From Lepas anatifera (lineage: Eukaryota; Arthropoda; Thecostraca; Lepadidae): DNA of 64,000 nt. The notes under the pieces were generated by a model that ran no database searches, was not told where the DNA came from, and saw only the letters and a list, made by a program, of their open reading frames with translations. The stretch is from NCBI GenBank assembly GCA_034440635.1, contig JAOTON010001819.1, forward strand, positions 682,001 to 746,000, read 5' to 3'. Of this stretch, positions 31,468 through 42,199 are shown piece by piece (the first letter of the stretch is position 1; every line of letters begins with the position of its first letter). The position numbers and the translations under genes are program-made.

Positions 31468-31728
31468 CTATGACCGAATTTCCCAGCTGGATCCGCAGCC
31501 TGTCGGACCAAAGAGAGGCACGGAGTGCCCTGTCACACCATATAACTTGCAGGTCGCCTCCGGTAAGACTGCAGGATCGATGACGTCTCTGCGGACGATC
31601 GTCTTATTAGAGCCGCTGTCAACTAGGAATCCAGTTGGTGTCCCATTCAGGCATCCATTGATCCGAATGTTATTTCCGTTCGCGAAGTGAGCCGTTGTTT
31701 GCTGGGGACTTTTGCTCTTAGTGGCCAA
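31468..31728 (-). pseudogene. Aspartic protease of gypsy D
   Basis: FLVDSGSNKTIVRRDVI contains the catalytic DSG triad, the DSG variant seen in several gypsy lineages. The flap-like region follows. The frame breaks near 31468, before the C-terminal part at 31426. It would process Gag-Pol. Confidence 0.75.
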
Positions 31729-31892
31729 CGGTCATCCCTCGACGTCGGCCTCCATTAGTTTCCCTGGCTTTGGTGAAACCGGGCTGGTGCAGATCGTGTT
31801 TTCTGTGGGTATTTCCCAGAGAAGACTTCCCTGGGCTTTGTGCAGAAGCGTCGGTAGTGACCAGTTTTCCCGCAGTTCCAGCAGGTGACTGT

Positions 31893-32070
31893 CATCATTG
31901 TTGGGGTTTAACGACGCACCAACTGCCAGGGTCATACGGCGTCGCCAACTCTCACCCTGTTGGAAGGGATTTTGGGGATCAGATCGACTTATTCAGAGGC
32001 TCCGCCGGGACTTGAACCCGGGACCGGTGGCTTAGAAGACGAGGGTGCTATCCACTAAGCCACCTCATCC
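31893..32070 (-). mobile_element. tRNA-derived SINE with LINE-type 3' tail
   Basis: A 178-bp insertion bounded by a perfect 15-bp duplication CCAGCAGGTGACTGT (31878-31892 and 32071-32085). On the minus strand it begins with a tRNA-like head: A box TGGCTTAGTGG, anticodon-loop-like CTTCTAA and B box GGTTCAAGTCC, most like tRNA-Arg(TCT). A short unique body follows. The tail is GGCGTCG...CGACGC...TTAAACCCCAACAATGATG, the same architecture as the LINE tails in this window. It has a pol III promoter of its own and no coding capacity. Confidence 0.9.
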
Positions 32071-33063
32071 CCAGCAGGTGACTGTTTTGTCTGCTTGTTC
32101 ACCATTATTATACCGAGTCGCATACGTTGGGCGCCGCTGTTTTTCTAGTCTTTCCAGCCGCTCGAATATTTCTCGTGTCTCATTGGCTTTGCTAGAGTTG
32201 CCTGACATGATCCCGGAACATCCATTGTTTTCACACGGAGCCTGCTGTTTTGCAGTAGATGCGATGATACCCTCAATCTCCAAAGCACGTGCGAGGGCAT
32301 CGGTTAGTGTCGCTGGTCGATCCTTCTTAACAGCTATAGTAAGCTCAGTGCTGTCTAGAGCATCTGTGAACTGGTCTCGCATCCATAGTTCAAGATACTC
32401 TCGTGGCATGTCTGGAAATGCTAAGTGTGCAAGTCGTTCAATGTCCTGTGCCAGTTCAGGGAGTGATTCACCGTGTCCACGTCGTCGACTTTTGAACTGG
32501 AGGCGAAACACTTCTTGTTGATGGTCTGTTCCAAACCGCTGAATCAGGGTAGCAACGAGGGTTGGATAGTGTTTACACTGATCCTCTGGCATATAGGCGA
32601 GAACCTCTAGTGCTTTTCCCTGAATGCTTGCTGCGAGTTGGGTGGCCTTCTCTGAATCAGACCATCTATTCTGACCGGAGATTATCTGAAACTGTGTGTG
32701 GTAGGCTGCCCAAGACCCTGAGCCATCAAAGTTCTGAGGTAAGCGCCGGTCAGTGCGTCGATGTTCACTGGCCAGCTGCTGTTGGCTTACTGAAGCAGAG
32801 GGCAGCTGGCTTTGCTCATTAACTTCATCCCTTATGGCTGCTGAGACTATATCCGTAATTGACTGCAGACGCCTATCTAATGCCTGAAGCTGACAAGCTG
32901 TTTGTCCTGCCAGCTGCTGGAGCTGTTCTGTTGTGCGCTTGTCTGCAGCCTGTAGTTTGGAAGTTACTATATCGGCTATACTTTGCAACAGACTATGTTG
33001 GCTCACTTCTGTCTGAGGCTCCCCAGTACCCTGGCTCCGGGTGATCCGCTTACTGTCGTCCAT
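32071..33063 (-). pseudogene. Gag of gypsy D, disrupted by a SINE
   Basis: From the ATG at 33063 this encodes about 330 residues: a Gln-rich coiled N-terminus (residues about 20-85), then a capsid-like region (WAAYHTQFQIISGQNRWSDS and ALEVLAYMPEDQ, then LPELAQDIERLAHLAFPD). The frame ends in KTVTCWG and a stop. The stop is caused by a SINE inserted in the zinc knuckle: CW lies before the insertion and NCGKTGHYRRFC after it (about 31877-31842). Confidence 0.85.
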
Positions 33064-33117
33064 TTTGGGTTGTTGTATATCCTACAAGAAAGAAAAAAGG
33101 CAAAATAATTTAAATTG

Positions 33118-33149
33118 GGTGGGTTCTTTTTTTAAACTTCTGACATCAG
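33118..33149 (-). promoter_or_regulatory. Candidate primer binding site of gypsy D
   Basis: Directly downstream of the 5' LTR, the minus strand reads CTGATGTCAGAAGTTT, with AACCCACC a little further on. TGTCAGAAGT resembles the complement of a tRNA-Leu 3' end, but the match is incomplete. Tentative. Confidence 0.35.
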
Positions 33150-33644
33150 TGTTGCAAGCCTGGCCCGACACTAACGAAAACAATTAAAGCATGTATTCTA
33201 AATGCAACAAAACTACATCTGCGATTCTGACTCGCGGCGCCAGCCACTGAGCCGAACACAGTTTAGAGCCCACGGCGCCAGCCACTGAGCCGAGCACAAT
33301 TTAGAGCCCACGGCGCCAGCCGTCAGACCCAACCCTACAAGCCGTGTCCACGGCCCCAGCCGTTGGACCGAAATCCTATGGTACAGGGAGTCTGCGGCCC
33401 CAGCCACTGGACCCAGAGCCCACGCGCTCGCGGCACAAGTCGCCAAGCCCCCAATGTCCGCGGCACCAGCCACTGAACTTACCACCGTTCCGCGCTGTCG
33501 CTCCCCACCGACTGCGCTCGCAGCTGCGGGTAGCGACCTGACGTGACCGCTGGTCACGTGGTGCGCGGCCACCCACCAATCGGCTGGCGGGAAGCCACAG
33601 TGGGCTAGCCACTCCAGCCGGGCAGCCAAAGCCGGCCTGCAACA
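33150..33644 (-). repeat. 5' LTR of gypsy D
   Basis: A 495-bp partner of the LTR at 26413-26908. Visible differences include TTACAAG/TTGCAAG at the start and CCCGCAACA/CCTGCAACA at the end. The divergence implies the element is not very recent. Confidence 0.95.
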
Positions 33645-33648
33645 ATAT

Positions 33649-36292
33649 GTCTAATGTGGCGTGAAAAAAACAGCACAGTACGTTGGGTGGCCAGGGAACT
33701 GGGCCAGCTTGTGGGCATAACATTGTCCCAATAGACGACGCCGAAGTGCCAGTGGCGGTTCATTAGCCTCGACAAGCAGGCTAGTCGTCGGGGTTGTGCG
33801 AAAAGCTCCCGTGGCGATACGAATCGCACTATGATGGACAACGTCCAGGCATCTTTTAGCCGATGTGCTTGCAGAATCATACACAAAGCATGCATAGTCC
33901 ATCTTTGATCTGATCAAAGATCGATAAATACTAAGCAAGGTCCTTCTGTCAGCTCCGTATGATGTACGGGAAATGCATTTTAAACAATTCAACGTTTTAG
34001 AACATTTGTCGCTCAGGCTTTGCAGATGTGCTTTGTATGTTAATCGATTGTCAAATGTGGCTCCTAAAAACTTTGCTGCGGGCTGAAAGGCAATGGGATA
34101 CCCTCGCAACGTCACCACTGGGTCTGGGCAGTGACGGCGTCTCCTGCAGAAATTGATGCCCTCTGTTTTCTCAGATGATAATTCGAGACCGTTCTGAGAG
34201 CTCCATCGCTCGAAACAGTTGACCGCTAACTGGAGCTGCCTCAAAAGCGAAGGCGTCGTTGAGGAAGTCGTCCAAATTCCCAGATCATCGACAACTAGGG
34301 AGCTTTTGATGGAGGGCGGTAGCTCATCAGTGGCATCGTTCATTGCCAGGGCGAAAAGGCCTACGCTCATCACGCTTCCCTGCGGAATTCCCTCCTCCTG
34401 GTAGAACACATCCGAGTAAGAACTGCCGACCCGTGCGCGGAATGTTCTGTCAGTTAAGAAGTTCCGGATAAATAAGCCCATCTGGCCACGTAGACCGCAC
34501 TGAAACGCCTTTAAAAGAACACCATGACGCCAGACTGTGTCATACGCCGCGACTACGTCAAAAAGATTGCCCCGACGTGTCGTCACTCTTTAAACGCGCA
34601 CCCAATTTCAGTGTCTAGAGAGGTAAGGTGGTTGACAGTACTTCTGCCCTTGCGGAAACCACACTGGTTGTTGTTTAAGATTCCCCGACTCTCCAGGAGC
34701 CATGTAAATCGGACGTTGACCATCTTCTCGAGTAGCTTACAGAAACATGATGTAAAGGAGATTGGCCTGTAGTCAAGTGGGTCCGAGCCGGTTTTAACCG
34801 GTTTCAGAATGGGGACAATGATAGCTTCCCGCCAAGCGGAGGCAAAATGAGCGGCCTCCCATGTTGCATTGAGGGTATCCAGTAGTGCATCGAGCGCAGT
34901 CTGGGGAAGTATCTTAAACATGTCGTTATGGATAAGATCTTGACCCTCAGCTACGCTACGGAGGGAGGTAATCGCTCTGACAAATTCTGTCATCGTGAAC
35001 GGTTTATTATATGGGAGAACTTCAAGGGTGCTGAAGTTCACCTGCCTCTTTTCGGCTGATGATTTGTACCGCATAAACTCCTGATCATCCCTAGCTGATC
35101 TGCATCGCCTGGCATAGGCATTACCAAATGTATTTCCTACTTCCAAGGGGTCCATTATCTCTTTTCCACCTGTGTTCAGCACAGGGAATGGTGTGGATGT
35201 CGAGGTTCCCGCAATGCGTTTGATTTGGGCAAACACCTGGGAGAGAGGAGTGCACCGGTTCAGCTTTCCCACGTAGTCCCTCCACGCTTTTCGCTTAGCT
35301 AGGCGAATGGTGCGACGGCAGGCAGCTCGAGTTTGTCTATAAGAAAGAAGGTTGGCCTGTGTTGAGTTGTGTTTAAATTTTTTATACGCCCGACGGCGAG
35401 AGCGAATAGCAGTCCGGCACTCCTCCTTCCACCAGGGGACCGGTGGTCGGTGTGGTTTCCCAGATGTTAGTGGAATGCATTCGTATGCGGCATCTCGGAG
35501 CACGGCAGAAAACTGCTCTACTGATAGCGGGGCACTGGCTGACATGTTTGTAAAGTAGTGTTCAAGATAAGCCCGAAAACTTTGTGTGTCTGCTTTCCTA
35601 AAACTCCACAACCGCCTTCTATCGCCAAGAGTAACACCATCGTTATATCCTAAAAATATGGGGAAATGGTCGCTACCCATCGGGTCTCTGCTTACGGACC
35701 AGTCACACAGAGTGGATAGCTCTGGGCTGCTAAAGCTGAGGTCTAGGACAGATTCGCGGCCAGATGGTAGAGTAAAGTGAGTTGGGGCGCCCGTGTTTAG
35801 AATACACAGGTTTTCCTGGTTCATAACTCGCGCCAACTGACTGCCCCGCGTGTTTGAAGCCTCGCACCCCCATAACGTATTATGAGCATTAAAATCTCCC
35901 AAGATGAGGAATGGTGGTGGAAGTTCGGATATAAGCAGGCCAAATTCTCTCACCGGAAAATATATTCCGGGTGGAAGATAGGCCGAACAGACAGTGATGT
36001 CTCGTTGACCAAGCTTAACCCTTGCTGCAACAGCCTGTAGTGTCGTTGCAAGGGAGACCTGCTTAAATAGGATATCGTGACTTACTGCGATAAGTACGCC
36101 ACCATGTGCTATCGAGGTGTGCTGTGTGTCTTTCCGGAGTATTGAATACCCTTTCAAGAAGAAGGGGGTGTCCGGTGATAGTTTGGTCTCCTGGAGACAT
36201 ATTGTCACAGGACTCTTAGACCGCATGAAAGTCTGGAGGTCTTCAATGCTGGTCCGAATTCCTCGACAGTTCCACTGTAAAACTGTGCTCAT
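33649..36292 (-). pseudogene. ORF2 (endonuclease and RT) of LINE C
   Basis: The ATG at 36292 starts MSTVLQWNCRGIRTS. The endonuclease motifs are intact: LQETKLS, ILGDFNAHN, MGSDHFPIF. RT follows with CGFRKGRSTVNHL, and the frame fails near 34584. The next frame (34586-33651) has DVVAAYDTVWRHG, EEGIPQGSVMSVGLFA and SSLVVDDLGIW, where VVDD replaces the FVDD of LINE B. It ends in a T-run frameshift at the gypsy D insertion site and continues at 26412. Product: the target-primed reverse transcription enzyme. Confidence 0.88.
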
Positions 36293-36323
36293 TGGGGATG
36301 GGCTACAGAGAGCATGTCATTGA

Positions 36324-38245
36324 TTAAAAAAAGTCGGCCGCACGCCTTCCACCGCTTGCGTCCCCGCCTACACTTGAGTGTACCTGTCCTGTTGGCAACG
36401 CTGGACTGCTGCCGGCAGAGCGGCTGTAGCCCGCCCTCGGTTCCGACTGGAGCCTGCGCCTTCTGTATGGGCTTTCCTTGCTGCTCGGCGAAGGTGAGGC
36501 GGAGAGCTCACGTTTGTCCGACCGAGATCTATCTGGAGTACACGGGGGTGGTTGCAGCTGTGAGCTGGGGGGTTGTGGCCTGGCTAGAGCCACTAGGCCA
36601 TGTGACGGTCGTTGGTTCTCTCGCGGTGGGCGAGGGGGAAGAGGCGGTGGTCCCATGCCCGTCCTTGGGGCTTGCACCCGCCTGTGGTGAGAGGTCGTTA
36701 GTAGCGAGCTCCCGCCCGTTGGTGAACTCGGCACACTTTTCGGGCCCCCGGGCTGCTGCCAGCCTTACCCGGACTCACTCTCGGGGAGATCTTTCCACCC
36801 TTGCCCACCACCATCCAAGGCTGCTCTGCCCCTTCCAGGGATGACCGCTCGCTAGGAGGACCCTGCCCATCGGCATCTACACCTTCAGTTAGCTTGTTTG
36901 ATCCTACTGGATCGGGTTGAGCATGGTTGGAGGGCAGTGCCAGAGATGGGAGCCCTGTTACAGAGCTCTCCTCGCAGTTGGGTCTCAGTTCAGTCTGTGA
37001 TGTGGCCTCGTAGGTTTCAGCGGATGCTACTGCTGCGCCTGAAATAGCACCCTGAGGGGAAGCTGAGCTAGCACCACTATGACCCTGGTTGGCGGGGGCA
37101 GGTAGGGACGTGGGACGTGTTTCCAGATCTGGCGCCGGGGCAGGCTGCATCGCTAAGTTGGTCCGCAAGACCTCTGACACGGGAACATCCCGTTCAGCTG
37201 CTGGTAGCAGCCTGAGAAGCAAGTGAAGAAGGTCGCCAACCGTCATGTCGAGGAGATCACGGACCTTCGTGCTCAGAGAGATGTTGGTTTGTCTCCCGGT
37301 GTTTGCCGCCCTCGATACCCCTCCCTGTGAGGCTGTTGCAACCTTCGGTGTGGGCGCCATGGCTGAAGCTTCTGCACGTGGCGTGGATGCAGCAACGTCT
37401 CTATATGATTTGACTGGGTGGTTTGTGTCATATATTTTCTTTGCTTCCGGAAACGTAATGGCACGGTTTACTTTGATAGATACTATTTCTTTCTCCTTGA
37501 GGAACGCGCTGCATTTCCTGTCCCAGGCCGCGTGGTTTTCTTTACAGTTTGGACATTTTTCTTTCGCGCTGCAATCCTTTCCGTGTTCTGGTTCTCCGCA
37601 CCGACCGCAGCGCGCCTGGCTACGTCAGGCTGGGGACCCGTGCCCAAACCGATGGCAGCGGAAGCAGCGAAGCGGATCCGGTATGAATGTTCGGACAGGA
37701 ACTGACAGATAGGCTATGTGTACGTGGCCAGGTATGGCATCTGCACGGAAGTTCAACACAATAGCGTCAGTTTTCCCCAGTCTGCGCGCTTGTACTACAC
37801 CAGCACCCTCCAACTCCTCAGCTATCTCCTCATTACTAACTCCCCTGAGCTGACTGCAGGAAATGATTCCCTGCGAAAGGGAGCGTGCCTGGTGGGACTG
37901 GATGGTGACCGAAATGCGTTTCTCCACCTTTAATCCACCTTCCCTTGCAGAGTACGTAAGCTCCGAGACCGTCTGAGCACGAGAGACCTCTTCTACGCTT
38001 CCGAGCTCTACCACTACTAGAGCTCAGCTCAGCTCACCACTCTAGGTACCCATTCCTGCGAAGCACACAACTCTTGACATCTCCAAGCTTACTAACTGCA
38101 TTTTCCGCTGGAACGGTGTGATCGTATCCAGGGATACATGCTTTCCACGAATCAAGACGACGCATGAGACAGAGGCGTTACTTTCAATGTTTGTTGTGGT
38201 TTGTTTTTCGAGTGTAGCCATGGTGTATCCGTATAACTCCGCCAT
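36324..38245 (-). pseudogene. ORF1 (Gag-like) of LINE C, several frameshifts
   Basis: Start at 38245 (MAELYGYTMATLEKQ). RGKHVSLDTITPFQRK aligns by eye with the N-terminal block of LINE B ORF1 (RGLDSSLAALSPFKRK). After a break, 38014-37625 has VRTFIPDPLRCFRCHRFGHG, the first CCHC knuckle. The second and third knuckles (containing CPNCKENHAAWDRKC) lie in other frames around 37610-37510. 37360-36698 contains TKVRDLLDMTVGDLLHLLL, the counterpart of the post-knuckle motif of the other LINEs, and 36734-36324 a Pro/Ser/Arg-rich C-terminus with PWMVVGKGGK just before it. At least three indels disable it. Confidence 0.75.
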
Positions 38246-38439
38246 CCTATTATCCCAAAGAGAGGACTTCCGATGACTGTAGGGGGGCCGATGACGTCCT
38301 CACAGAGCTGGCAGAGCAAGCTCACTACATGATCCTACTCTGATCAGGCGCCACCCACCCCCCCTTCCCCCTCAGTCCAGAGGACCGGCGGGGTCACAGC
38401 CCGAGGGCGCGTCAGAGCGCGAAGGCGCCGTGTTTCCAC

Positions 38440-39166
38440 TCGCACTGTGTTTCCCTCGGGCTTCCCAGCTGGTACAATCGTCTTTAGCGTGGATGTCACC
38501 AACTTGTATGGAAACATCCCTGTTGGGGAAGCTTTGGATGCGGTTGAGAGCCTTCTTGAGAGACATAGGAGCATCAACACATACGGGCTCAGCATCCCAG
38601 ACATCCGCGTTCTGCTTGACCATTGTCTCACCAACAACTACCTCAGGTTTGGTGATAACTTTTATAGGCAGACGCAAGGCATCGCAATGGGAAGCAGAGT
38701 AGCTCCCCCACTGGCCATCATCTTCATGAACTGGCTGGAATCTTTGATTTTAGCTAGCCCACATGATCAGCCAGTCGCCTACATGCGATATATCGATGAT
38801 GTATTGGGGATTTGGACGCATGGCGAGGACTCTCTAGACTCTTACTTCGATTTTATCAATTCGTTTCATACCAGCATAAAATTCACCATCGAGCACACCG
38901 GCACGTCTGGTTCCATCCCTTGTTTGGATTCGCTCATCACGGTTTCCACGTCCGGGGCATACACAACTGAACTTTTCTTCAAACCGATGGCAGCTCCAAT
39001 CATCCTCCCTTTTGACTCGGCTCAACCTTGCTCGCTCAAAAAATCTGTCATCCGATCTCAGTTTCTTCGGGCACTTCGTAGATCCTCACCCGGAAGCCCT
39101 CGTAATAGGAGCCTCAAAAGATTTTCGACCTCTTCTAAAAAAATGGGTACCCGAACCATCTCCTAA
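38440..39166 (+). pseudogene. Reverse transcriptase of Penelope family 1, copy c
   Basis: GTIVFSVDVTNLYGNIPVGE carries the first catalytic Asp. RQTQGIAMGSRVAPPLAIIF and VAYMRYIDDVLGIW give the Penelope-type RT signature with YIDD. SIPCLDSLITVSTSG follows in the thumb region. The frame ends with a shift near 39100. The continuing frame has FGHFVDPHPEALV and the linker. N-terminal RT blocks upstream of 38440 are missing. Confidence 0.85.
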
Positions 39167-39303
39167 AAAAGCTGCAGGTCGAAGCTCTAAATCCACACCC
39201 CAGGCCACAAAATCGGGGTAATGATGCGCCTCTTGTTTTACCTTTCGTTGACGACGCTCTCGGTGACCAGGTCAAGCGGATCGTTCGAAATTCTGGCCTT
39301 CCC

Positions 39304-39687
39304 ATGCGGGTGGCGTGGAGAAGCGGCACGTCCCTGAAGGATCTGTTGGTCAGATCCGCGCTGGAACCAGTGCAGTGCCCTGGGGGAGACCGTTTCTGCC
39401 ACGCCTGTCATGCAGGTATCCATGGGAAATGTCATGCCAAAAATGTAATTTATAGGATAGATTGTAAGCTTTGCAAACCAGGCAAGTCATTTTATATCGG
39501 TGAGAGCCAGAGGGCCGTTAGACTAAGATTTAACGAACACTTAGGTGATGCTAGAAATAAGAGGCAGGAAACACCTTTTGGCCAACACAGATTAATCATG
39601 CATCCGAATGATGAGCTGACAGCAGACAACTTGAGCACCAAAATTCTAAAATACGCCAGTGATGGCCCAAACAGAAAAATAGCATAA
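39304..39687 (+). pseudogene. GIY-YIG endonuclease domain of Penelope family 1, copy c
   Basis: Cys-rich linker CHACHAGIHGKCHAKN, then VIYRIDCKLCKPG and FYIGESQRAVRLRFNEHLGD, giving both strands of the GIY-YIG core with Arg and Glu/His residues. It is better preserved than the copy at 8056, which has YIV. The frame ends at 39687. In these elements the nuclease cuts target DNA for primed reverse transcription. Confidence 0.82.
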
Positions 39688-39977
39688 TCATTCCTCATTC
39701 GGCGCTACAGACCTACTCTCAACACGCAAACATCTTCCTGGCCACTCTTGCGGTAAATTCGACATACGGGGACACCCTCTCAGACGCATGCTCAGACAAC
39801 ACACCACACACGATGTTCCCTTTCTCCTTCGGCAAGAGGGTATTGGGACTGCCGACACTTTTTGCTTCGACCAAAAGTTTACCTTAGGCCTCCAGTCACT
39901 CGGCAGTCACTCGGTATTTGGAAAAAGGTTACCTCAGGCCTCTAGCCGCCTCTCGCCAGGCCATCTTTCACCCCTCG

Positions 39978-40007
39978 CCTGACGACGGTCCAAGACCGAA
40001 ACGTTGC
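39978..40007 (+). ncRNA. Hammerhead-like ribozyme motif, copy c
   Basis: CCTGACGACGGTC, loop CAA, GACCGAAACGTTG. It carries the CTGACGA and GAAAC core elements with a five-base stem between them. The stem pairing leaves the G of GAAA either paired or in the core, so the fold is not canonical. Confidence 0.45.
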
Positions 40008-40239
40008 ATTTACCTCATCCCACGCTTTTTTCTTCTTATCTTTACCTTGAAGTAGCCTTTTTGGGCTTTTTTAGGGTTTAGACGTTTTAGTTTCTGGACT
40101 TTGGCGTTTTAGGCTGCCAGTCTTTTAGCGGTTTTACTGTCATCTGTATCATCTTTTTAGGGTCCTAGGTCATTCCCACAACACTCTGCGGTTTATGGCA
40201 CCCTATCTCCAGCAGGCCTTCCGAGAACTTATGATTGCT

Positions 40240-40575
40240 AACTTGTATATGTAATAATGATAGTGTTTAACGTAACAATAACAAAATGAATCTTCGTACT
40301 GTAAGTGTTAATTCTGCCAGTCACACGCTTCGAATTTGCTCAATGTTTTCCAAATGCGATATGCTTATCCTGGAACTCAGTCGACCTGGCGACATTTTTT
40401 GTACATGTTATCTTGAATAATGAATCAAATAATAGATTCGAAACGTCGATTTATTGTGACTTTATGAACTTCGGTGAGCTCATCAACTCAATTCCGTTCA
40501 ATATTAAATGAATGATCAACAAAATACTAAAACTTCAAAAGAAATTTGTGAAAGCAAAGAACGCAACAATCTTCA
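40240..40575 (+). repeat. Penelope family-2 terminal-repeat fragment
   Basis: Inverted relative to 10690-11030: both contain a shared block encoding NRFETSIYCDFMNFGELINS. It directly follows copy c of family 1, then a TA tract. It is a solo terminal repeat or a truncated element. Confidence 0.7.
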
Positions 40576-40579
40576 ATGG

Positions 40580-40587
40580 AACAAATA

Positions 40588-40642
<55 letters not shown>
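40580..40642. repeat. (TA)n microsatellite
   Basis: A TA run of about 60 bp beside the family-2 terminal repeat. The same association occurs at 10587-10668, suggesting that the tract belongs to the element end or its target preference. Confidence 0.9.
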
Positions 40643-40644
<2 letters not shown>

Positions 40645-41205
40645 GGATCTACAAAAGTTATTGAATTCAACCGCAAATCGAGCCTTTACGAGTTTTTTCT
40701 GTCTTTTCTTTTTCTCTAAACACTTTTCGCGTTCCCTCTGCTAGTTGGAATATAAGGTCAGCAAATTGCATTGAAAATGGGTTATATCTAAATAGAACTT
40801 TCGAATAGCATAATTCATCATCAGTAATACATATAAATAATTTTCCTTGCATACTCCCTTCCTGTTTTATGCAGACAATTGTCGTTTGAAATTCACGAGA
40901 ACTAAAACATGATATTACATTGGATATAACTTTCAATTGAACAGACCGAAAACACTTCCTATATTATACAAAATCACTAACTCTCGACGTTCTTTAACGA
41001 TGCGTAATACAAATGCACCATTTGGCTTGAAGCTTTAATACAGCTCCAAGCATGTTGTTAATATCTTATTCTGTTTGTTGAGGTCGGGTTGTCTCTCTCT
41101 GATTATGAGGGCTTCATAGATGGGTAGTTTCCGCCGGTCGGTAGTTTGTCACATGGTGCGGGTGTTGTCGACCAAGTCCTTCCGGGTGATGTCGCGATTG
41201 TGAAG

Positions 41206-41463
41206 TCATTTGTAGTGGTCTTTGGGGGCTCCCATCTGCAGGTGCATAGTGAGCCTGCGTGATAGTGATGTTGTTGTGAGACCAACGTAGGTACCGGTTC
41301 CTCGAAGCTTGCAACCTCCGTACGGGCATTCAAACTGGTACACTACGTTGGTCTTCTTCAAGTCAGATGTTTTCTTGTTCAGGTTGTTTTTCATGATGAG
41401 TCGGCTAATCTTGGATTTTGATAGAAGATGTTGAATTTCAACATCGTGTTGTCTTCTTTGCAC
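41206..41463 (-). pseudogene. GIY-YIG domain of Penelope family 3
   Basis: KTNVVYQFECPYGGCKLRG followed by TYVGLTTTSLSRRLTMHL. VVY and YVG are the two halves of the nuclease signature, with Arg and His downstream. The frame breaks after GAPKDHYK and the remaining block is in another frame to about 41060. Confidence 0.78.
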
Positions 41464-41729
41464 TGGATGTTGGTGGCGATTATCCGCTTTATGACATTTT
41501 CATCGACTTTGTAGGAGGGAGACATTTGACTTTTGTAGAAGAGAGCAATCTCCCTCCTAGGATGTTGTTAGTGTTCTTGTCTCTTGAAGTTTTCGAGGCG
41601 TTTGGAGATTTCCTAATCAACGACTGAATTTTTGTACCCATTGTTCACGAGCATTTGCTTGCAGCGCTGGAGCTCGAGATGAGTTTCGCCCTAGTCACTG
41701 CAGTACTTGATTGCTCGGTGGATGAACGA

Positions 41730-42086
41730 TCATATTACACTCTGGGAGTACCGTCCAGGACACTCACTTTTGCCGTTCATGCACTGTCCTGTGTCACTCG
41801 GTTTTCGGTAGACCTTAGTTGTCACTCCTTCGTTTGTTGCTGTGATGTCAATGTCTAAGAATGGTATTCTGCTGTTTGCACTAAGTTCTGTGGTAAACTT
41901 AAGGCTGGAGTTGTATTGCATCTTTTTACGGATTTCTTCGAGCTGTTTTTCATCTTTTACGTCAACTAGGATGTCATCAACGTAGCGAAGGTAGAGAGTT
42001 GGTTTCACTTCGGTGGTTGACAAAACTTTGCTCTCTACATGGCACATGTAGGCGTTGGCAAATAAACATCCCAATGGGGATCCCAT
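41730..42086 (-). pseudogene. RT palm fragment of Penelope family 3
   Basis: MGSPLGCLFANAYMCHVES and LRYVDDILVDVKDE give the RT core with YVDD at about residues 39-42. FLDIDITATNEG and KVYRKPSDT follow. It is related to the family-2 RT but clearly divergent. Upstream blocks continue briefly in another frame and stop near 42190. Confidence 0.8.
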
Positions 42087-42199
42087 GGCAACGCCGTCGG
42101 TTTCGAGGTATAGTTTTCCATCTGGACCGCGGAAGGGCGCCTCGCTGGTACACGCTGTCAGGAGCTGGGGCGTTCCACGACAAATCGACCAAGCGATAA

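Larger units (their letters stand above)
26413..33644 (-). mobile_element. Ty3/gypsy element D, complete with LTRs, carrying a hydrolase-like ORF
   Basis: A minus-strand element inserted in LINE C with a 4-bp duplication (ATAT at 26409-26412 and 33645-33648). The 5' LTR is 33150-33644 and the 3' LTR 26413-26908; both have TG...CA ends and differ at about a dozen positions. Order on the minus strand: LTR, primer site, gag (split by a SINE), protease, RT, RNase H, integrase, an SGNH-hydrolase-like ORF, polypurine tract, LTR. Pol has several frameshifts. The extra ORF lies in the slot that env occupies in errantivirus-like gypsy elements. Confidence 0.9.
33649..38250 (-). mobile_element. LINE C, 5' portion (ORF1 and most of ORF2)
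   Basis: Upstream part of the LINE whose 3' end is at 25159-26412. It contains ORF1 (38245 to about 36324, broken) and ORF2 (36292-33649, one frameshift before the gypsy D site). The usual CAGGGGACC-type 5' end and long 5' UTR are absent. The element stops near 38250-38345, where Penelope family-1 copy c begins. Confidence 0.85.
38440..40230 (+). mobile_element. Penelope-like element, family 1, copy c
   Basis: Plus-strand copy with RT (38440-39166), a broken linker, GIY-YIG (39304-39687) and 3' terminal repeat (about 39960-40230) with a hammerhead-like motif at 39978-40007. It ends with the start of a next ORF copy (ATGGCACCCTATCTCCAGCAG at 40194). The 5' RT part is missing. It is the best preserved family-1 copy here. 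Confidence 0.8.
41020..42190 (-). mobile_element. Penelope-like element, family 3 (RT and GIY-YIG)
   Basis: The minus strand enters RT at about 42190 and reads MGSPLGCLFANAYM, LYLRYVDDILVDV (YVDD) and SRIPFLDIDITAT, then a basic linker. GIY-YIG follows (41463-41206, TNVVYQFECPYGGC and TYVGLTTTSLSRRL). The terminal nuclease block (RRKLPIYEALIIRERQPDL) lies at 41130-41060. Frameshifts separate RT from linker and linker from nuclease. The 5' part is lost at 42190. Confidence 0.75.

Noticed and set aside
31998..32070. tRNA-Arg gene on the minus strand
   Set aside because: The acceptor stem does not pair properly and the unit sits within a 178-bp insertion with target duplications and a LINE-type tail, so it is a SINE.
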